Shown here: piece by piece, positions 40,319 to 49,343 of the stretch
Position numbering within the stretch: the first letter of the stretch is position 1
Layout of the letters: each line of letters begins with the position of its first letter
Assembly (NCBI RefSeq): GCF_004345365.1
Contig: NZ_SLVF01000004.1
Span: forward strand, 248,001 to 312,000
Source: Kribbella sp. VKM Ac-2568
Lineage (GTDB): Bacteria > Actinomycetota > Actinomycetes > Propionibacteriales > Kribbellaceae
Reading direction: 5' to 3'
Length of the DNA: 64,000 bases
Translations under genes and position numbers: made by a program
Notes under the pieces: model-generated
Databases searched by the model: none
Told to the model about the DNA's origin: nothing
Seen by the model: only the letters and a program-made list of their open reading frames with translations

Positions 40319-42427
40319 TCAGAGGAGTGGGGCTAGGAGGGAGGCGGCTCGGGTGGCGCCGGTGGTGGCGACCGGGCGGAAGGTGGGCGTGGAGGTGAGT
40401 TGTTTGGCGATGGCTCCGGCAAATGCGTCCGGGTCGGAGGCTTCCTCGTAGGAGAGGTGGTGCCCGGCCTCGTAGCGGTCGAGGCGGGCTCGGACGTGGA
40501 AGTTCTGCTCGAAGTGATGGCGCAGCGGCACGTAGATGAACGGCACTCGCTGGGCGGTCAGTTCCATGCAGGTGGTGAGGCCGCCCTGGGTGATCGCGAG
40601 GTCGGCCGCCGCGAGGTGATGATGCAGGTTTGCCAGATACCCGTGCACGGTCACCCCCGGCAGCGACGGCAGGGACGCCGGATCGATACGAGGACCGGTC
40701 ACGATCACGAACTGCAGGTCGGGGACCAGCCGTCGAGCCAGCGGAACGGCGTCGAGAACCCTGCGGAGCAAGGAAGAACCAACCCCCGACCCGCCGACCG
40801 TCACGACGCAGAGCAGTTCGTCCCGGGCATAGCCGAGGCGCTCTCGAAGAGCCGCGCGGTCTGCGGTCTCGGCCGGATCGAAGCCGGTCACGTAGCCCGC
40901 GAAATCGAAGTTCTGCTCGGTCCAGTCGCGAATAGTCGGCAGTCCGGGACCGAAGCTGGCGTCGACGATATCGTCCGGGTCGCCGACGAAGATCGACCGG
41001 TCGCGGAGCCGGGCGTAGCGGGCGCGTTGTTCGAGCATCTCCGCGTTGTACTCCGCGGTCAGCCGGGCCTCGCGGGAGCCGCCGTCCGGCATCGGCAGCC
41101 AGCCGACGAAGTCCGTCAGCCAGGCGTAGGCGAACCTCTTCAGTTCCGGGTTCTCGTGCAGGAAGTGGTCCACCTCCCAGGCCTCGTCGCCGATCACCAG
41201 GTCGTAGTACTGCGCGTCCACCACATCGTTGAAGACCATGAAGTTGTTGACCAGGATCTCGTCCATCCGCCGGATCGCCTGGAACGCGTGCAGATCGTGC
41301 TCGTCGGCCTCGAACTCGATGTGTTCCGACTCGTTACACAACCAGGCCGAGGCCGGATGCACGCTCTCGCCGGCGTCTTCGAGCACCCGGGTGACCGGAT
41401 GCTGCGCGAGCCAGTCGATCTCCAGGGCCGGGTGGTGCTGCCGCAACTCCCGCGCGATCGCCAGGTCCCGCTTCGCGTGCCCGAGCCCGATCGGCGACGA
41501 CAGGTAGAGCGCCCGCCGCGGCCGGTTCGCGGCCCGCACCCAAGTACGGCGTACCGGGCGGGGTGCGACCTGGTCCACGAACTCCTTGAGCAGGTGGTTC
41601 ACCTTCACCGGTTCGCGGGCGGGCGGGCCGTGCCCGCCGCCCGCGATCGTGACGAGTGAGCCGCCGGTGAGCCCGGCGAGCTGAACACCTTCCGCGTAAG
41701 CCCGGATCGCGTCGCTGTCGCCATGGACCACCAGCACCGGGCACCGTACGTCAGGCAGCACCCCGGCCTGCCTGGCGTGGCGGGCGGCCTCCGTGTCGAC
41801 AAGTCGTTCCGGGCCGATCTGCCGGCCCCACTCGATGCAGTCCTCGAGCTGCTTGCTGGAGTGCGGCTCGCGGAACATGTTCTCGAAGAAGTACCGCAGG
41901 AAGTCCTCGTAGCCGCCTTCCAGCCAGTAGTGACGGTTGTACTTCGCCGAGCCGTCGTGGGTGGGATACCGCGCGTTCCAGGCCTCGCGTTCCTGCTCCG
42001 CCCGCGCCGGGACCATCCCGGCCGCCGCGCCGATGCAGACCACCCCGAGAACCCGGCCGGGCTGGTCGGACGCGGTCTGCAGGGCCCACGGACACCCCCG
42101 CGAAAATCCCACCAGCACGCAGTTCGCAGTACCGGTGGCGTCCAGGACGGCCAGGGTGTCCGCGACGTACTCGGCATCGGCGTAGGCGGTCGCACCGACG
42201 GGTTTGGCCGAGGCCCCCGAGCCCCGGCCGTCGAAGGTGACGACCCGGAAATGGCGAGCGAGGTAAGGAACCTGGGCCTTCCAGACGCGGGACGGCACGA
42301 TCGACCAGGTCGGCAGCAGGACCACCGTCGGCCCGTCGTCGCCGTACACCTGGTAGGCGATCGTCACGCCATCGCGCTCGATCGTGCCCGCCTGATCGGC
42401 CGTCCGCGCCGGTCGTTCGTCAGTCAT
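40319..42427 (-). CDS. Alpha/beta hydrolase - GT1-like glycosyltransferase fusion
   Basis: 702 residues in one frame from ATG 42427. Residues about 10-285 are an alpha/beta hydrolase: GPTVVLLPTWSI, nucleophile elbow CVLVGFSRGCPWALQ near 105, acid region VLVVHGDSDAI near 233, histidine AGGGHGPPARE near 263. Residues about 305-702 are a GT-B protein of the UDP-glycosyltransferase/MurG type: RALYLSSPIGLGHAKRDLAI, VTVGGSGVGSSLLRRVLDAV and the donor-site run ITQGGLTTCMELTAQRVPFI. All catalytic hydrolase residues appear present. Substrate unknown. Confidence 0.88.
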   Translation of the reverse strand: MTDERPARTADQAGTIERDGVTIAYQVYGDDGPTVVLLPTWSIVPSRVWKAQVPYLARHFRVVTFDGRGSGASAKPVGATAYADAEYVADTLAVLDATGTANCVLVGFSRGCPWALQTASDQPGRVLGVVCIGAAAGMVPARAEQEREAWNARYPTHDGSAKYNRHYWLEGGYEDFLRYFFENMFREPHSSKQLEDCIEWGRQIGPERLVDTEAARHARQAGVLPDVRCPVLVVHGDSDAIRAYAEGVQLAGLTGGSLVTIAGGGHGPPAREPVKVNHLLKEFVDQVAPRPVRRTWVRAANRPRRALYLSSPIGLGHAKRDLAIARELRQHHPALEIDWLAQHPVTRVLEDAGESVHPASAWLCNESEHIEFEADEHDLHAFQAIRRMDEILVNNFMVFNDVVDAQYYDLVIGDEAWEVDHFLHENPELKRFAYAWLTDFVGWLPMPDGGSREARLTAEYNAEMLEQRARYARLRDRSIFVGDPDDIVDASFGPGLPTIRDWTEQNFDFAGYVTGFDPAETADRAALRERLGYARDELLCVVTVGGSGVGSSLLRRVLDAVPLARRLVPDLQFVIVTGPRIDPASLPSLPGVTVHGYLANLHHHLAAADLAITQGGLTTCMELTAQRVPFIYVPLRHHFEQNFHVRARLDRYEAGHHLSYEEASDPDAFAGAIAKQLTSTPTFRPVATTGATRAASLLAPLL

Positions 42428-42460
42428 CCGAGTCGCCCCCCACCCCTCCGATCGACTGTC

Positions 42461-43528
42461 TCAGGGCCGTGCTTCGAACACCAGGTTGAACGGCGTCTCG
42501 GCGGCCGTGCGGAACCGGGAGAAGCCGGCTGCCTTGGTGACGTCGCGGATCCGCGCGGGACCGGCCTGGGTGCCGAGCGCGAGGCCGACGTCCTGGGACA
42601 GCGAACCCGGAGTACACAGCAGCGTCGAGAAGCCGTAGTAGGCGCGGCCGACCGGGTTCAGGTTGTCCTCGACCTTGTCGCCGGCCATCGGTTCGACCAC
42701 CATCCAGGTGCCGTCGGGGGTGAGCGACTCGCGGACGTGCCGGGCGGCGCCGACCGGGTCACCCATATCGTGCAGGGCGTCGAAGGTCGTCACCAGTTCG
42801 AACCCCGAGCCGCTGTATGCCGTCGCCGGGGCGACCTCGAAGCTGACGCGATCCGCGACACCGGCTTCCTCCGCGCGCCGGCGGGCGGTCTCGATCGACT
42901 CCGGGTGGTAGTCCGAACCGGTGAAGGTCGAGCGCGGGAAGGCCTGGGCCATCAGGATCGTCGAGGAGCCGTGGCCGCAGCCGATGTCCGCGACGCGGAC
43001 CCCATCCTGCAGTTTCTGCACGACGCCTTCCAGCGCGGGAAGCCAGCCCGCCACCAGGTTCGCGTTGTAGCCCGGGCGGAAGAACCGCTCGCAGCCGAGG
43101 TGCACGTCGGAGTTGTGCTCATGCCAGCCGATCCCGGCGCCGCTGCGGGCCGCCTCGATCGTCTGGTTGGTGTGGTCGACGGTGCCGAGCGCGATCTGGA
43201 AGAACCCGGGCAGGAACGCCGGGCTGCTCTCGTCCGTCAGGGCGACGGCCTGCTCGGGCGGCAGGACGTAGGTGGCGGTCGCCGGGTCGTACTCGACGAA
43301 ACCGCCGGCGGCCTGCGCGTTCAGCCACTCGCGGGCGTAGTGCTCGCTGGTGCCGGTCCGCTCGGCCAGTTCGGCCGGCGTGGTCGGGCCGGCGCCCGCG
43401 AGTGCGCGGTAGTAGCCGAGCTTGTCGCCCATCACCACCAGTCCGGCGTTCAAGGTCGCGCCGACCTCTCCCACGGCCTGGCCGACGAAAGCCATCAGTT
43501 TGTCGGTGTCCACTGCAACGGTAGTCAT
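42461..43528 (-). CDS. SAM-dependent methyltransferase with winged-helix N-domain (Rv2258c-like)
   Basis: 355 residues from ATG 43528, with AGGGGACC upstream. The N-terminal dimerisation and winged-helix domain (about 1-110) has GDKLGYYRALAGAGPTTPAE and GTSEHYAREWLNAQAAGGFV. The methyltransferase core has motif I VRVADIGCGHGSSTILMAQ near 172, GSDYHPESIE near 195 and TFDALHDMGDPVGAARHVRE. A GHG variant of the GxGxG loop is seen. Resembles mycobacterial Rv2258c-type proteins. Same strand as the fusion gene, 33 bp apart, so probably co-transcribed. Confidence 0.88.
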   Translation of the reverse strand: MTTVAVDTDKLMAFVGQAVGEVGATLNAGLVVMGDKLGYYRALAGAGPTTPAELAERTGTSEHYAREWLNAQAAGGFVEYDPATATYVLPPEQAVALTDESSPAFLPGFFQIALGTVDHTNQTIEAARSGAGIGWHEHNSDVHLGCERFFRPGYNANLVAGWLPALEGVVQKLQDGVRVADIGCGHGSSTILMAQAFPRSTFTGSDYHPESIETARRRAEEAGVADRVSFEVAPATAYSGSGFELVTTFDALHDMGDPVGAARHVRESLTPDGTWMVVEPMAGDKVEDNLNPVGRAYYGFSTLLCTPGSLSQDVGLALGTQAGPARIRDVTKAAGFSRFRTAAETPFNLVFEARP

Positions 43529-43634
43529 TTCAGGTCCCCTCCCAGGGTTGCTTAGCTGTTCGTGACCGTAGGACTGCGGACTGACCGGTCGCATCAGGTG
43601 ACCCACCTGGTCAAGAGATGGTGTACTGCCAGAC

Positions 43635-46379
43635 ATGCTGATCGGGCGGGACGCCGAACGGCGGGTGATCGAAGGGCTGGTCGCGGGGGCGCGGGTGGGT
43701 ACCAGCGGGGTGCTGCTGATCACCGGGGAACCGGGAATCGGCAAAACCGCTCTCGTCGACGAGGCAGCGGCACTCGCCGTGGGCCTGCGTGTCCTCCGGG
43801 CCCGGGGGACTGAGGCCGAGCGCGAGATCCCCTTCGGCGGCCTGCTCCAACTGCTCCGCCCTGCCCTTGCCGACCTCGGCCGCATTCCAGCGCCGCAACG
43901 CGAAGCCCTCGCGGCGGCCCTGGCCCTCAGTACTCCGGCCGAGAGCGCGGGGGAGGTCGGGCGGTTGGGGGTGGACCGGTTCGCGGTGGGGGCAGCCACG
44001 TTGAGTCTGATCTGCCGCTACGCCGAGGTGAAGCCGGTGGCGGTCCTGGTGGACGATGCGCATCTGCTGGATCGACCGTCGGCCGAAGCCCTGTTGTTCG
44101 CGGCCCGGCGGCTGGTCGCGGATCCGATCGCGCTGGTCATCGCAGCCCGGGAAGGCGAGTCGCATCCGTTGGCGGAAGCCGACCTGCCGCAACTCCGGGT
44201 CGGCGGAGTCGGGTTGGAAGCGGCGCATCGGCTGTTAGCCGGTCTGCCGGTCGATCTGGTGGCCGCGCTGCACCGCACGGTGGCGGGCAATCCGCTGGCG
44301 TTGCTGGAGCTTGCCGGCGACCCTGAGCAATTGCAGCGACTTCCACCGGGCGTACCTGTGCCAGTGCCCGCCCTGTTGGCCGAGGCCTTCGCCGCAAGGG
44401 CCAAGCGGCTCAGTACAGCAGCGCAGACCGCGCTGCTGGTCGCCTCGGTAGAGGACGGTGACCTGGGCGCTATGGCTCGTGCTTGCAACGAGCTGGGCGT
44501 TGAGGTCGCAGCGTTGGGTGAAGCCGAGCAGGCGTCGCTGGTGACGATCGCGGACGGACGGGTGGAGTTCCGGCATCCACTGGTTCGCTCGGCGATCTAC
44601 GCGAGCGCGGAGCCGGCTGAGCGACGTACGGTCCATCGGGCGATGGCAGGAGCCGTGCACGACGCGGACCGGCGAGCCTGGCACCTGTCGGAGACCGTGC
44701 TCGGCACTGACGACGAAGTCGCCGCAGGGCTCGAGGTTGCTGGCAGGCATGCGGTCGAGCGGGGCGCGCAGGCAGTGGCGGCGACGGCCTTCGAGCGGTC
44801 AGCGCGCCTGACTGAGAGTGTGCAGGCGCGAGCGCTCCGCTTGGTCGCGGCGGGACAGGCAGCCTGGTTCGCGGGCCTGGCTGATCGCGCGGACGGCCTG
44901 CTGGCCGAGGCGCTGAAGCTCGAACCGCCCTTGCTGGTGCGCACCCAGGCGAACGAGCTGCGGGCGGACATCGCGGTGAAATGCGGATCGCCCGCCAGAG
45001 CTCGCGACATCCTGCTCACCGCGATCGCCGAACTCGCGGGTGCGGAAGACAAGCTCGACGAGCTGATGATCGGGTTGTCGGCGGACGTGGTCAATGCCTC
45101 TTTCCGGCTGGGGGATGCGGCCGGCGCGTTGACGGCTGCCGGGGAGATCGACGAGCGGCTCGATCGGGTCGGGCGGTCGCCGGCGCGGATCCTCGGGTTG
45201 CTGTCGAGTGGAATGGCGAAGATCCTGGCCGGGCGTCCGGGGACCGACCAGATCCGGGAAGCGATCGCGCTGACCCCTTCGGTGGCGATGGAGCGCGACC
45301 GGCGGCAGACCTGGATGGTGCTGGCCCCGATGTTCCTGCGGGAGTCCGGGACAGGTCGTGCGCTGGTCGAGGAGGCCATGGGAGAGCGCCGGGACCAGGT
45401 GGCGGTGGGGATGTTGCCCGGCCTGTTGTTCCACCTCGGCCGCGATGATGCGACGACCGACCGCTGGGCGAACGCGGTCGCGTCGTACGACGAAGGCATC
45501 CGGCTGTCCCGGGAGACGGGGCAGACGACCGAGCTCGCGATCACCCTGGCCGGGCAGGGGTGGCTGGCGGCGCATCGGGGGCGTGAGCTGGAGTGCCGGG
45601 GGTTCACGGCCGAGGCAACGCGGATCGGCACCGAGCGGGAGATCCACCTCGCCGTGGTCTGGTCGTTGTTCGCGCTCGGTGATCTCGAGCTGGGCCGGGG
45701 TAATCCGGCCGACGCGTTGCCGCAGTACGAACGGCTGGTGGAGTTGCTTTCGACGCTGGGGGTGCTGGATCCGGATCTGTCACCCGCGCCGGAGCTTGTC
45801 GAGGTGTACCTCCGCCTCGGGCGGAACGAGCAGGCGGCCGCGGCGGCGCGGACGTACGCAGTACGGGCGAAGGAGAAAGGGCAGCCGTGGGCGCTGGCCC
45901 GGGCGGCTCGGGTGACCGGGTTGATCGAGGACGACGATGCTTGGTTCGAGGAGGCGCTCGGCGAGCACGGGAGGACGCTCGACGTGTTCGAGACGGCGCG
46001 GACCCGCCTGGCCTACGGAGGCTGGTTGCGGCGCGCGCGGCGACGAGTGGATGCCCGGGTCCAGCTGCGCCTTGCCGTCGAGTCGTTCGATCAGCTGGGT
46101 GCTCCGGGCTGGGCCGATCTCGCCGCGGCCGAGCTGAAGGCGACGGGGGAGACCGCTCGCCGGCGCGAGCCCAGTACTGCGGACGAGCTGACTCCGCAGG
46201 AGCGGCAGATCGCGTTGCTGCTCGCGGACGGGCAGAGCATTCGGGGAGCCGCAGCCAGGTTGTTCCTGAGCCCGAAGACCGTCGAGTATCACCTGCGCAA
46301 GGTCTACACGAAGCTCGGCATCCACTCTCGGGCGGAGCTGGTCTCGCGGCTGGAAGACGGTGGTCCGGGGCGAACGTAA
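43635..46379 (+). CDS. LuxR-family ATPase regulator (large, LAL-type)
   Basis: 914 residues from ATG 43635. AAA/STAND ATPase: Walker A ITGEPGIGKTALVDEA at 29-44, Walker B VLVDDAHLLDRPSAEALL near 139. The centre (about 270-820) is tandem helical repeats of the TPR type that sense ligands or partners. The C-terminal LuxR domain (about 850-905) has LTPQERQIALLLADGQ and AARLFLSPKTVEYHLRKVYT. Divergent from the methyltransferase; the downstream P450, kinase and DedA genes run in the same direction and are likely targets. Confidence 0.93.
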   Translation: MLIGRDAERRVIEGLVAGARVGTSGVLLITGEPGIGKTALVDEAAALAVGLRVLRARGTEAEREIPFGGLLQLLRPALADLGRIPAPQREALAAALALSTPAESAGEVGRLGVDRFAVGAATLSLICRYAEVKPVAVLVDDAHLLDRPSAEALLFAARRLVADPIALVIAAREGESHPLAEADLPQLRVGGVGLEAAHRLLAGLPVDLVAALHRTVAGNPLALLELAGDPEQLQRLPPGVPVPVPALLAEAFAARAKRLSTAAQTALLVASVEDGDLGAMARACNELGVEVAALGEAEQASLVTIADGRVEFRHPLVRSAIYASAEPAERRTVHRAMAGAVHDADRRAWHLSETVLGTDDEVAAGLEVAGRHAVERGAQAVAATAFERSARLTESVQARALRLVAAGQAAWFAGLADRADGLLAEALKLEPPLLVRTQANELRADIAVKCGSPARARDILLTAIAELAGAEDKLDELMIGLSADVVNASFRLGDAAGALTAAGEIDERLDRVGRSPARILGLLSSGMAKILAGRPGTDQIREAIALTPSVAMERDRRQTWMVLAPMFLRESGTGRALVEEAMGERRDQVAVGMLPGLLFHLGRDDATTDRWANAVASYDEGIRLSRETGQTTELAITLAGQGWLAAHRGRELECRGFTAEATRIGTEREIHLAVVWSLFALGDLELGRGNPADALPQYERLVELLSTLGVLDPDLSPAPELVEVYLRLGRNEQAAAAARTYAVRAKEKGQPWALARAARVTGLIEDDDAWFEEALGEHGRTLDVFETARTRLAYGGWLRRARRRVDARVQLRLAVESFDQLGAPGWADLAAAELKATGETARRREPSTADELTPQERQIALLLADGQSIRGAAARLFLSPKTVEYHLRKVYTKLGIHSRAELVSRLEDGGPGRT

Positions 46380-46389
46380 TGTGGTCGGC

Positions 46390-47571
46390 GTGACTTCCCC
46401 GTTTACAGAGACCAGCGGGATCGCCCGGCACGCGAGCCTCGCCGAGATCGGTGCGGCGGGGGCGTTGCACCGCATGATGCTGTTCACCGGGGTGCCGGTG
46501 TGGCTGGTGACGGGCTACCCGGAGACGCGCGAGTTGCTCGCGCATCCGGACGTGGTGAGGTCGTCGTTGGAGGGACCGCACCGGGACACGGTGACGGACG
46601 ACCTGGTCTCGGCGCTGGACCAGCACATGCTCAACGTCAACCCGCCGGACCACACCAGGTTGCGCAAGCTGGTCTCGGCCGCCTTCACCCGGCGCCGGAT
46701 CGAGCTGCTCGAACCGCGGATCCGTGAGATCGCCGCGGACCTGCTCGACGAGATGGCGGCCGCGGGGGACCGCGTGGACCTGGTCGACTCCTACAGCTAC
46801 CCACTGCCGATCACGGTGATCTCGGAGCTGATCGGCATCCCGGCGATCCGGCGCGACGACTTCCGGCGCTGGTCCTCGATCGTGGTGAACGCATCGGTGT
46901 ACCCGGCCGACGTGTACGTCGAGGCCGCGCTGGCAATGGTCGACTTCATCCGCGAGCTGATCGAGGACAAGCGGGTGGCGCCGTCGGGCGATCTGCTCTC
47001 CGACCTGATCGGGGTCCGTGACGGCGGCGACCGGCTCAGCCCGGACGAGCTCACCTCGATGGTCTACCTGCTGCTCGCGGCCGGGCACGAGACCACCGTC
47101 AGCCTGATCACCAACGGCGTCCACGCGTTGCTGCGGCATCCGGACCAACTCGCCCTGCTGAAGGCCGAGCCGGAGCGACTGCCCGCCACGGTCGAGGAAC
47201 TGCTCCGGTACGACGGACCGCTTCAGGCGGCGATCCCGTACATCACGAAGGCGCCTGTCGAGGTCGGGGGCACCACCATCGGCGCGGGTGAGGTGGTCGT
47301 GTTCGCGCTGCTGGCGGCCAATCGCGACGGCGACAAGTTCGCGAAGCCGGATCAGCTCGACATCACTCGCGCCGAGAGCTCGCACATCGCTTTCGGGCAT
47401 GGCATCCACCACTGTCTCGGCGCGCCGCTGGCCCGGCTGGAGGGGCGGATCGCGCTCGGCATGCTGCTCGCGCGGTTCCCGGACCTGGCGCTCGCGGAGC
47501 CCTCGCAGGACCCCGTCCGCAGCCAGGGTCTGCTGATGAACGCCATCACCGAGCTACCGGTCCGCCTGTGA
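46390..47571 (+). CDS. Cytochrome P450
   Basis: 393 residues from GTG 46390 (GTG 46381 possible). I-helix oxygen motif LLLAAGHETTVSLI near residues 230-243, ExxR helix VEELLRYDG near 272, and the haem loop FGHGIHHCLGAPLAR with the cysteine near 341. N-terminus MLNVNPPDHTRLRKLVSAAF is typical of soluble bacterial CYP107-like enzymes. It follows the LuxR stop by 10 bp and overlaps the next gene by 4 bp. Needs an external ferredoxin; none here. Confidence 0.95.
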   Translation: MTSPFTETSGIARHASLAEIGAAGALHRMMLFTGVPVWLVTGYPETRELLAHPDVVRSSLEGPHRDTVTDDLVSALDQHMLNVNPPDHTRLRKLVSAAFTRRRIELLEPRIREIAADLLDEMAAAGDRVDLVDSYSYPLPITVISELIGIPAIRRDDFRRWSSIVVNASVYPADVYVEAALAMVDFIRELIEDKRVAPSGDLLSDLIGVRDGGDRLSPDELTSMVYLLLAAGHETTVSLITNGVHALLRHPDQLALLKAEPERLPATVEELLRYDGPLQAAIPYITKAPVEVGGTTIGAGEVVVFALLAANRDGDKFAKPDQLDITRAESSHIAFGHGIHHCLGAPLARLEGRIALGMLLARFPDLALAEPSQDPVRSQGLLMNAITELPVRL

Positions 47572-48596
47572 ACGATCATCAGCAGGGCTTGCAGCAGGCC
47601 GGGGATCCGGCTGGCGCTCAGTACGCCGGGAACAGCTTCACCGCGCTCTGGACCTCGAGGGAGTGGCGAGCCGAGGCCGAGGCGTGGATCGACGAGCAGC
47701 TGGCTGCGGCGCGCGTCGAACGACTTGGCGAGGTGACTCAACCGCGGGTGAGGCCGTGGGGGACATTGCTGCGCGTCGACACCAGTCACGGTCCGGTCTG
47801 GCTGAAGGCACCAGGCCCGGAGACGGTGTTCGAGGTCCCGCTCTATCGGGTGCTGGCCACTGTCGCCCCGAAGTGGGTCCTGGACCCGATCGCCGTGGAC
47901 GTCACCCGCGGCTGGGTGCTGTTGCCGGACGGCGGTCCCACCCTGCGCGAGGTGCTGGGTGAGCGGAGTCTGTCCGACGCGCTGGTGAACGTGCTCCCGC
48001 AGTACGCGCAACTGCAGGTGGATCTGCTGCCGCACACCGAGGACCTGCTCGCGGCGGGTGTCGCCGACATGCGGCCGGCGGTGATGCCGCAGCGGCTGGA
48101 GGAAGCGCTCGAGACGACCGGGCGGTACGTCGAGTCGAGCGGTGACGCCGAGGCTCGGGAGATCCATGCCTGGGTCGCGAGCCGGCGGGAAGACTTCGCG
48201 GCGCGTTGTCGCGAACTGCCCGACCGGGTCAGCCTCGATCACAACGACCTGCACTCGAACAACATCCTCGGCGGTCCGTCGGACCAGGTGCGCTTCTACG
48301 ACTGGGGCGACAGCGTGCTGGCCCACCCGTTCTCCAGCCTGCTCGTCACGCTCGGTTCCCTGACCCGCAAGCTCGAGGTGGCCCCCGACGACCCGCTCGT
48401 ACTGCGGGTGCGGGACTCTTACCTGGAGGTATTCGGCACCCCGGCCGACCTGGTCGCCGAGCTCGATCTGGCCTGCTGGATCGGCAAGGTCGCCCGGGCC
48501 GTGGTGTGGGATCGCGCACTGCACGGCGACCCCGGGGAGTTCGCTCGCGCCCCATTGGAAACTCTGGGCTCACTGAGGATGAATTCCTGGCTCTGA
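47568..48596 (+). CDS. Phosphotransferase (APH) family protein
   Basis: 342 residues starting at GTG 47568 within the P450 stop (GTGA). Kinase-like fold: VWLKAPGPETVFEVPLYRVL (N-lobe lysine region), the Brenner loop VSLDHNDLHSNNILGG near 221-236 with the catalytic Asp, and the DFG-equivalent VRFYDWGDSVLAH near 243. Looks enzymatically complete. Such proteins phosphorylate aminoglycosides, amines or sugars; no resistance claim can be made. It carries one copy of the GTACTGCGGGTGC 13-mer at 48399. Confidence 0.88.
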   Translation: MNDHQQGLQQAGDPAGAQYAGNSFTALWTSREWRAEAEAWIDEQLAAARVERLGEVTQPRVRPWGTLLRVDTSHGPVWLKAPGPETVFEVPLYRVLATVAPKWVLDPIAVDVTRGWVLLPDGGPTLREVLGERSLSDALVNVLPQYAQLQVDLLPHTEDLLAAGVADMRPAVMPQRLEEALETTGRYVESSGDAEAREIHAWVASRREDFAARCRELPDRVSLDHNDLHSNNILGGPSDQVRFYDWGDSVLAHPFSSLLVTLGSLTRKLEVAPDDPLVLRVRDSYLEVFGTPADLVAELDLACWIGKVARAVVWDRALHGDPGEFARAPLETLGSLRMNSWL

Positions 48597-48658
48597 CCAG
48601 CCTGAGCGGTTTTGTTCGATTGGGTTCCCCTAGGTCCCAGATGGCATGCTTGGCCGCG

Positions 48659-49288
48659 ATGACAGACTTGATGGAAGCCGCTAGGCACATCCTCAGCATC
48701 GCCATGGCTTCCCACTGGCTCCTGCTGGTGCTCTTCCTGGCTGCCGCCATCGATGCCGTCTTCCCGGTGGTGCCGAGCGAGGGACTGATCGTCACCGCGG
48801 GCATGGCCGCCGCGGCGGGTCACCAGAACCTGCTGCTCGTGATCGTCGTCGCGATGGTCGGCTCGGTGATCGGCGAGTCCGTCTGCTACTTCCTCGGCCG
48901 TGGTTCCGGCCCCGCGTTGCACCGCTGGATGCGCCGACGAGACGCCCGGCAGGCGATGTTCGAGAAAGTGTCGCTGGCCCTGCATTCCCGCGGCGGCCTG
49001 ATCCTGATGACCGTCCGCTACATCCCGGGTGCGCGGATGATCGCCACCCTGACCGCAGGCGCCACGGCGTACTCGTTCCGGAAGTTCCTGGTCTTCACCA
49101 TCGCCGGCGTGACGGTCGCTTACACGTACGTCGCGCTGCTCGGCTACCTGGGCGGCGATGCGTTCGCGCACGACTCGCTGAAGGCGCTGGCGTTCAGCCT
49201 CGGCCTGGCCGGGCTGATCGGTGTCGTGATCGAGACCTCCCGCCGCATCGTGAACCGCCGCAAGGCCGCGAAGGTCACAGCGGGGTAA
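48659..49288 (+). CDS. DedA family membrane protein
   Basis: 209 residues from ATG 48659. The DedA/VTT core: PVVPSEGLIVTAGMAAAAGH near residues 37-56, then VGSVIGESVCYFLGRGSG, KVSLALHSRGGLILMTVRYI and PGARMIATLTAGATAYSFR near 120-140 with the conserved R/G re-entrant loop. Four membrane helices. Members act as lipid (undecaprenyl or phospholipid) scramblases. It lies 62 bp after the APH-like gene and could share its transcript. Confidence 0.93.
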   Translation: MTDLMEAARHILSIAMASHWLLLVLFLAAAIDAVFPVVPSEGLIVTAGMAAAAGHQNLLLVIVVAMVGSVIGESVCYFLGRGSGPALHRWMRRRDARQAMFEKVSLALHSRGGLILMTVRYIPGARMIATLTAGATAYSFRKFLVFTIAGVTVAYTYVALLGYLGGDAFAHDSLKALAFSLGLAGLIGVVIETSRRIVNRRKAAKVTAG

Positions 49289-49343
49289 CGATCACTCACC
49301 GCGGCGCGAGGGGACGCTGCGTGAGCGGGCCTTCGGTCGGGCC

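Noticed and set aside
42461..43999. A 512-codon methyltransferase starting at 43999
   Set aside because: The extra N-terminus is antisense to the LuxR gene; ATG 43528 with AGGGGACC gives the family length.
43635..48596. A complete natural-product cluster
   Set aside because: No PKS, NRPS, terpene synthase or RiPP core is present; only tailoring-type enzymes.
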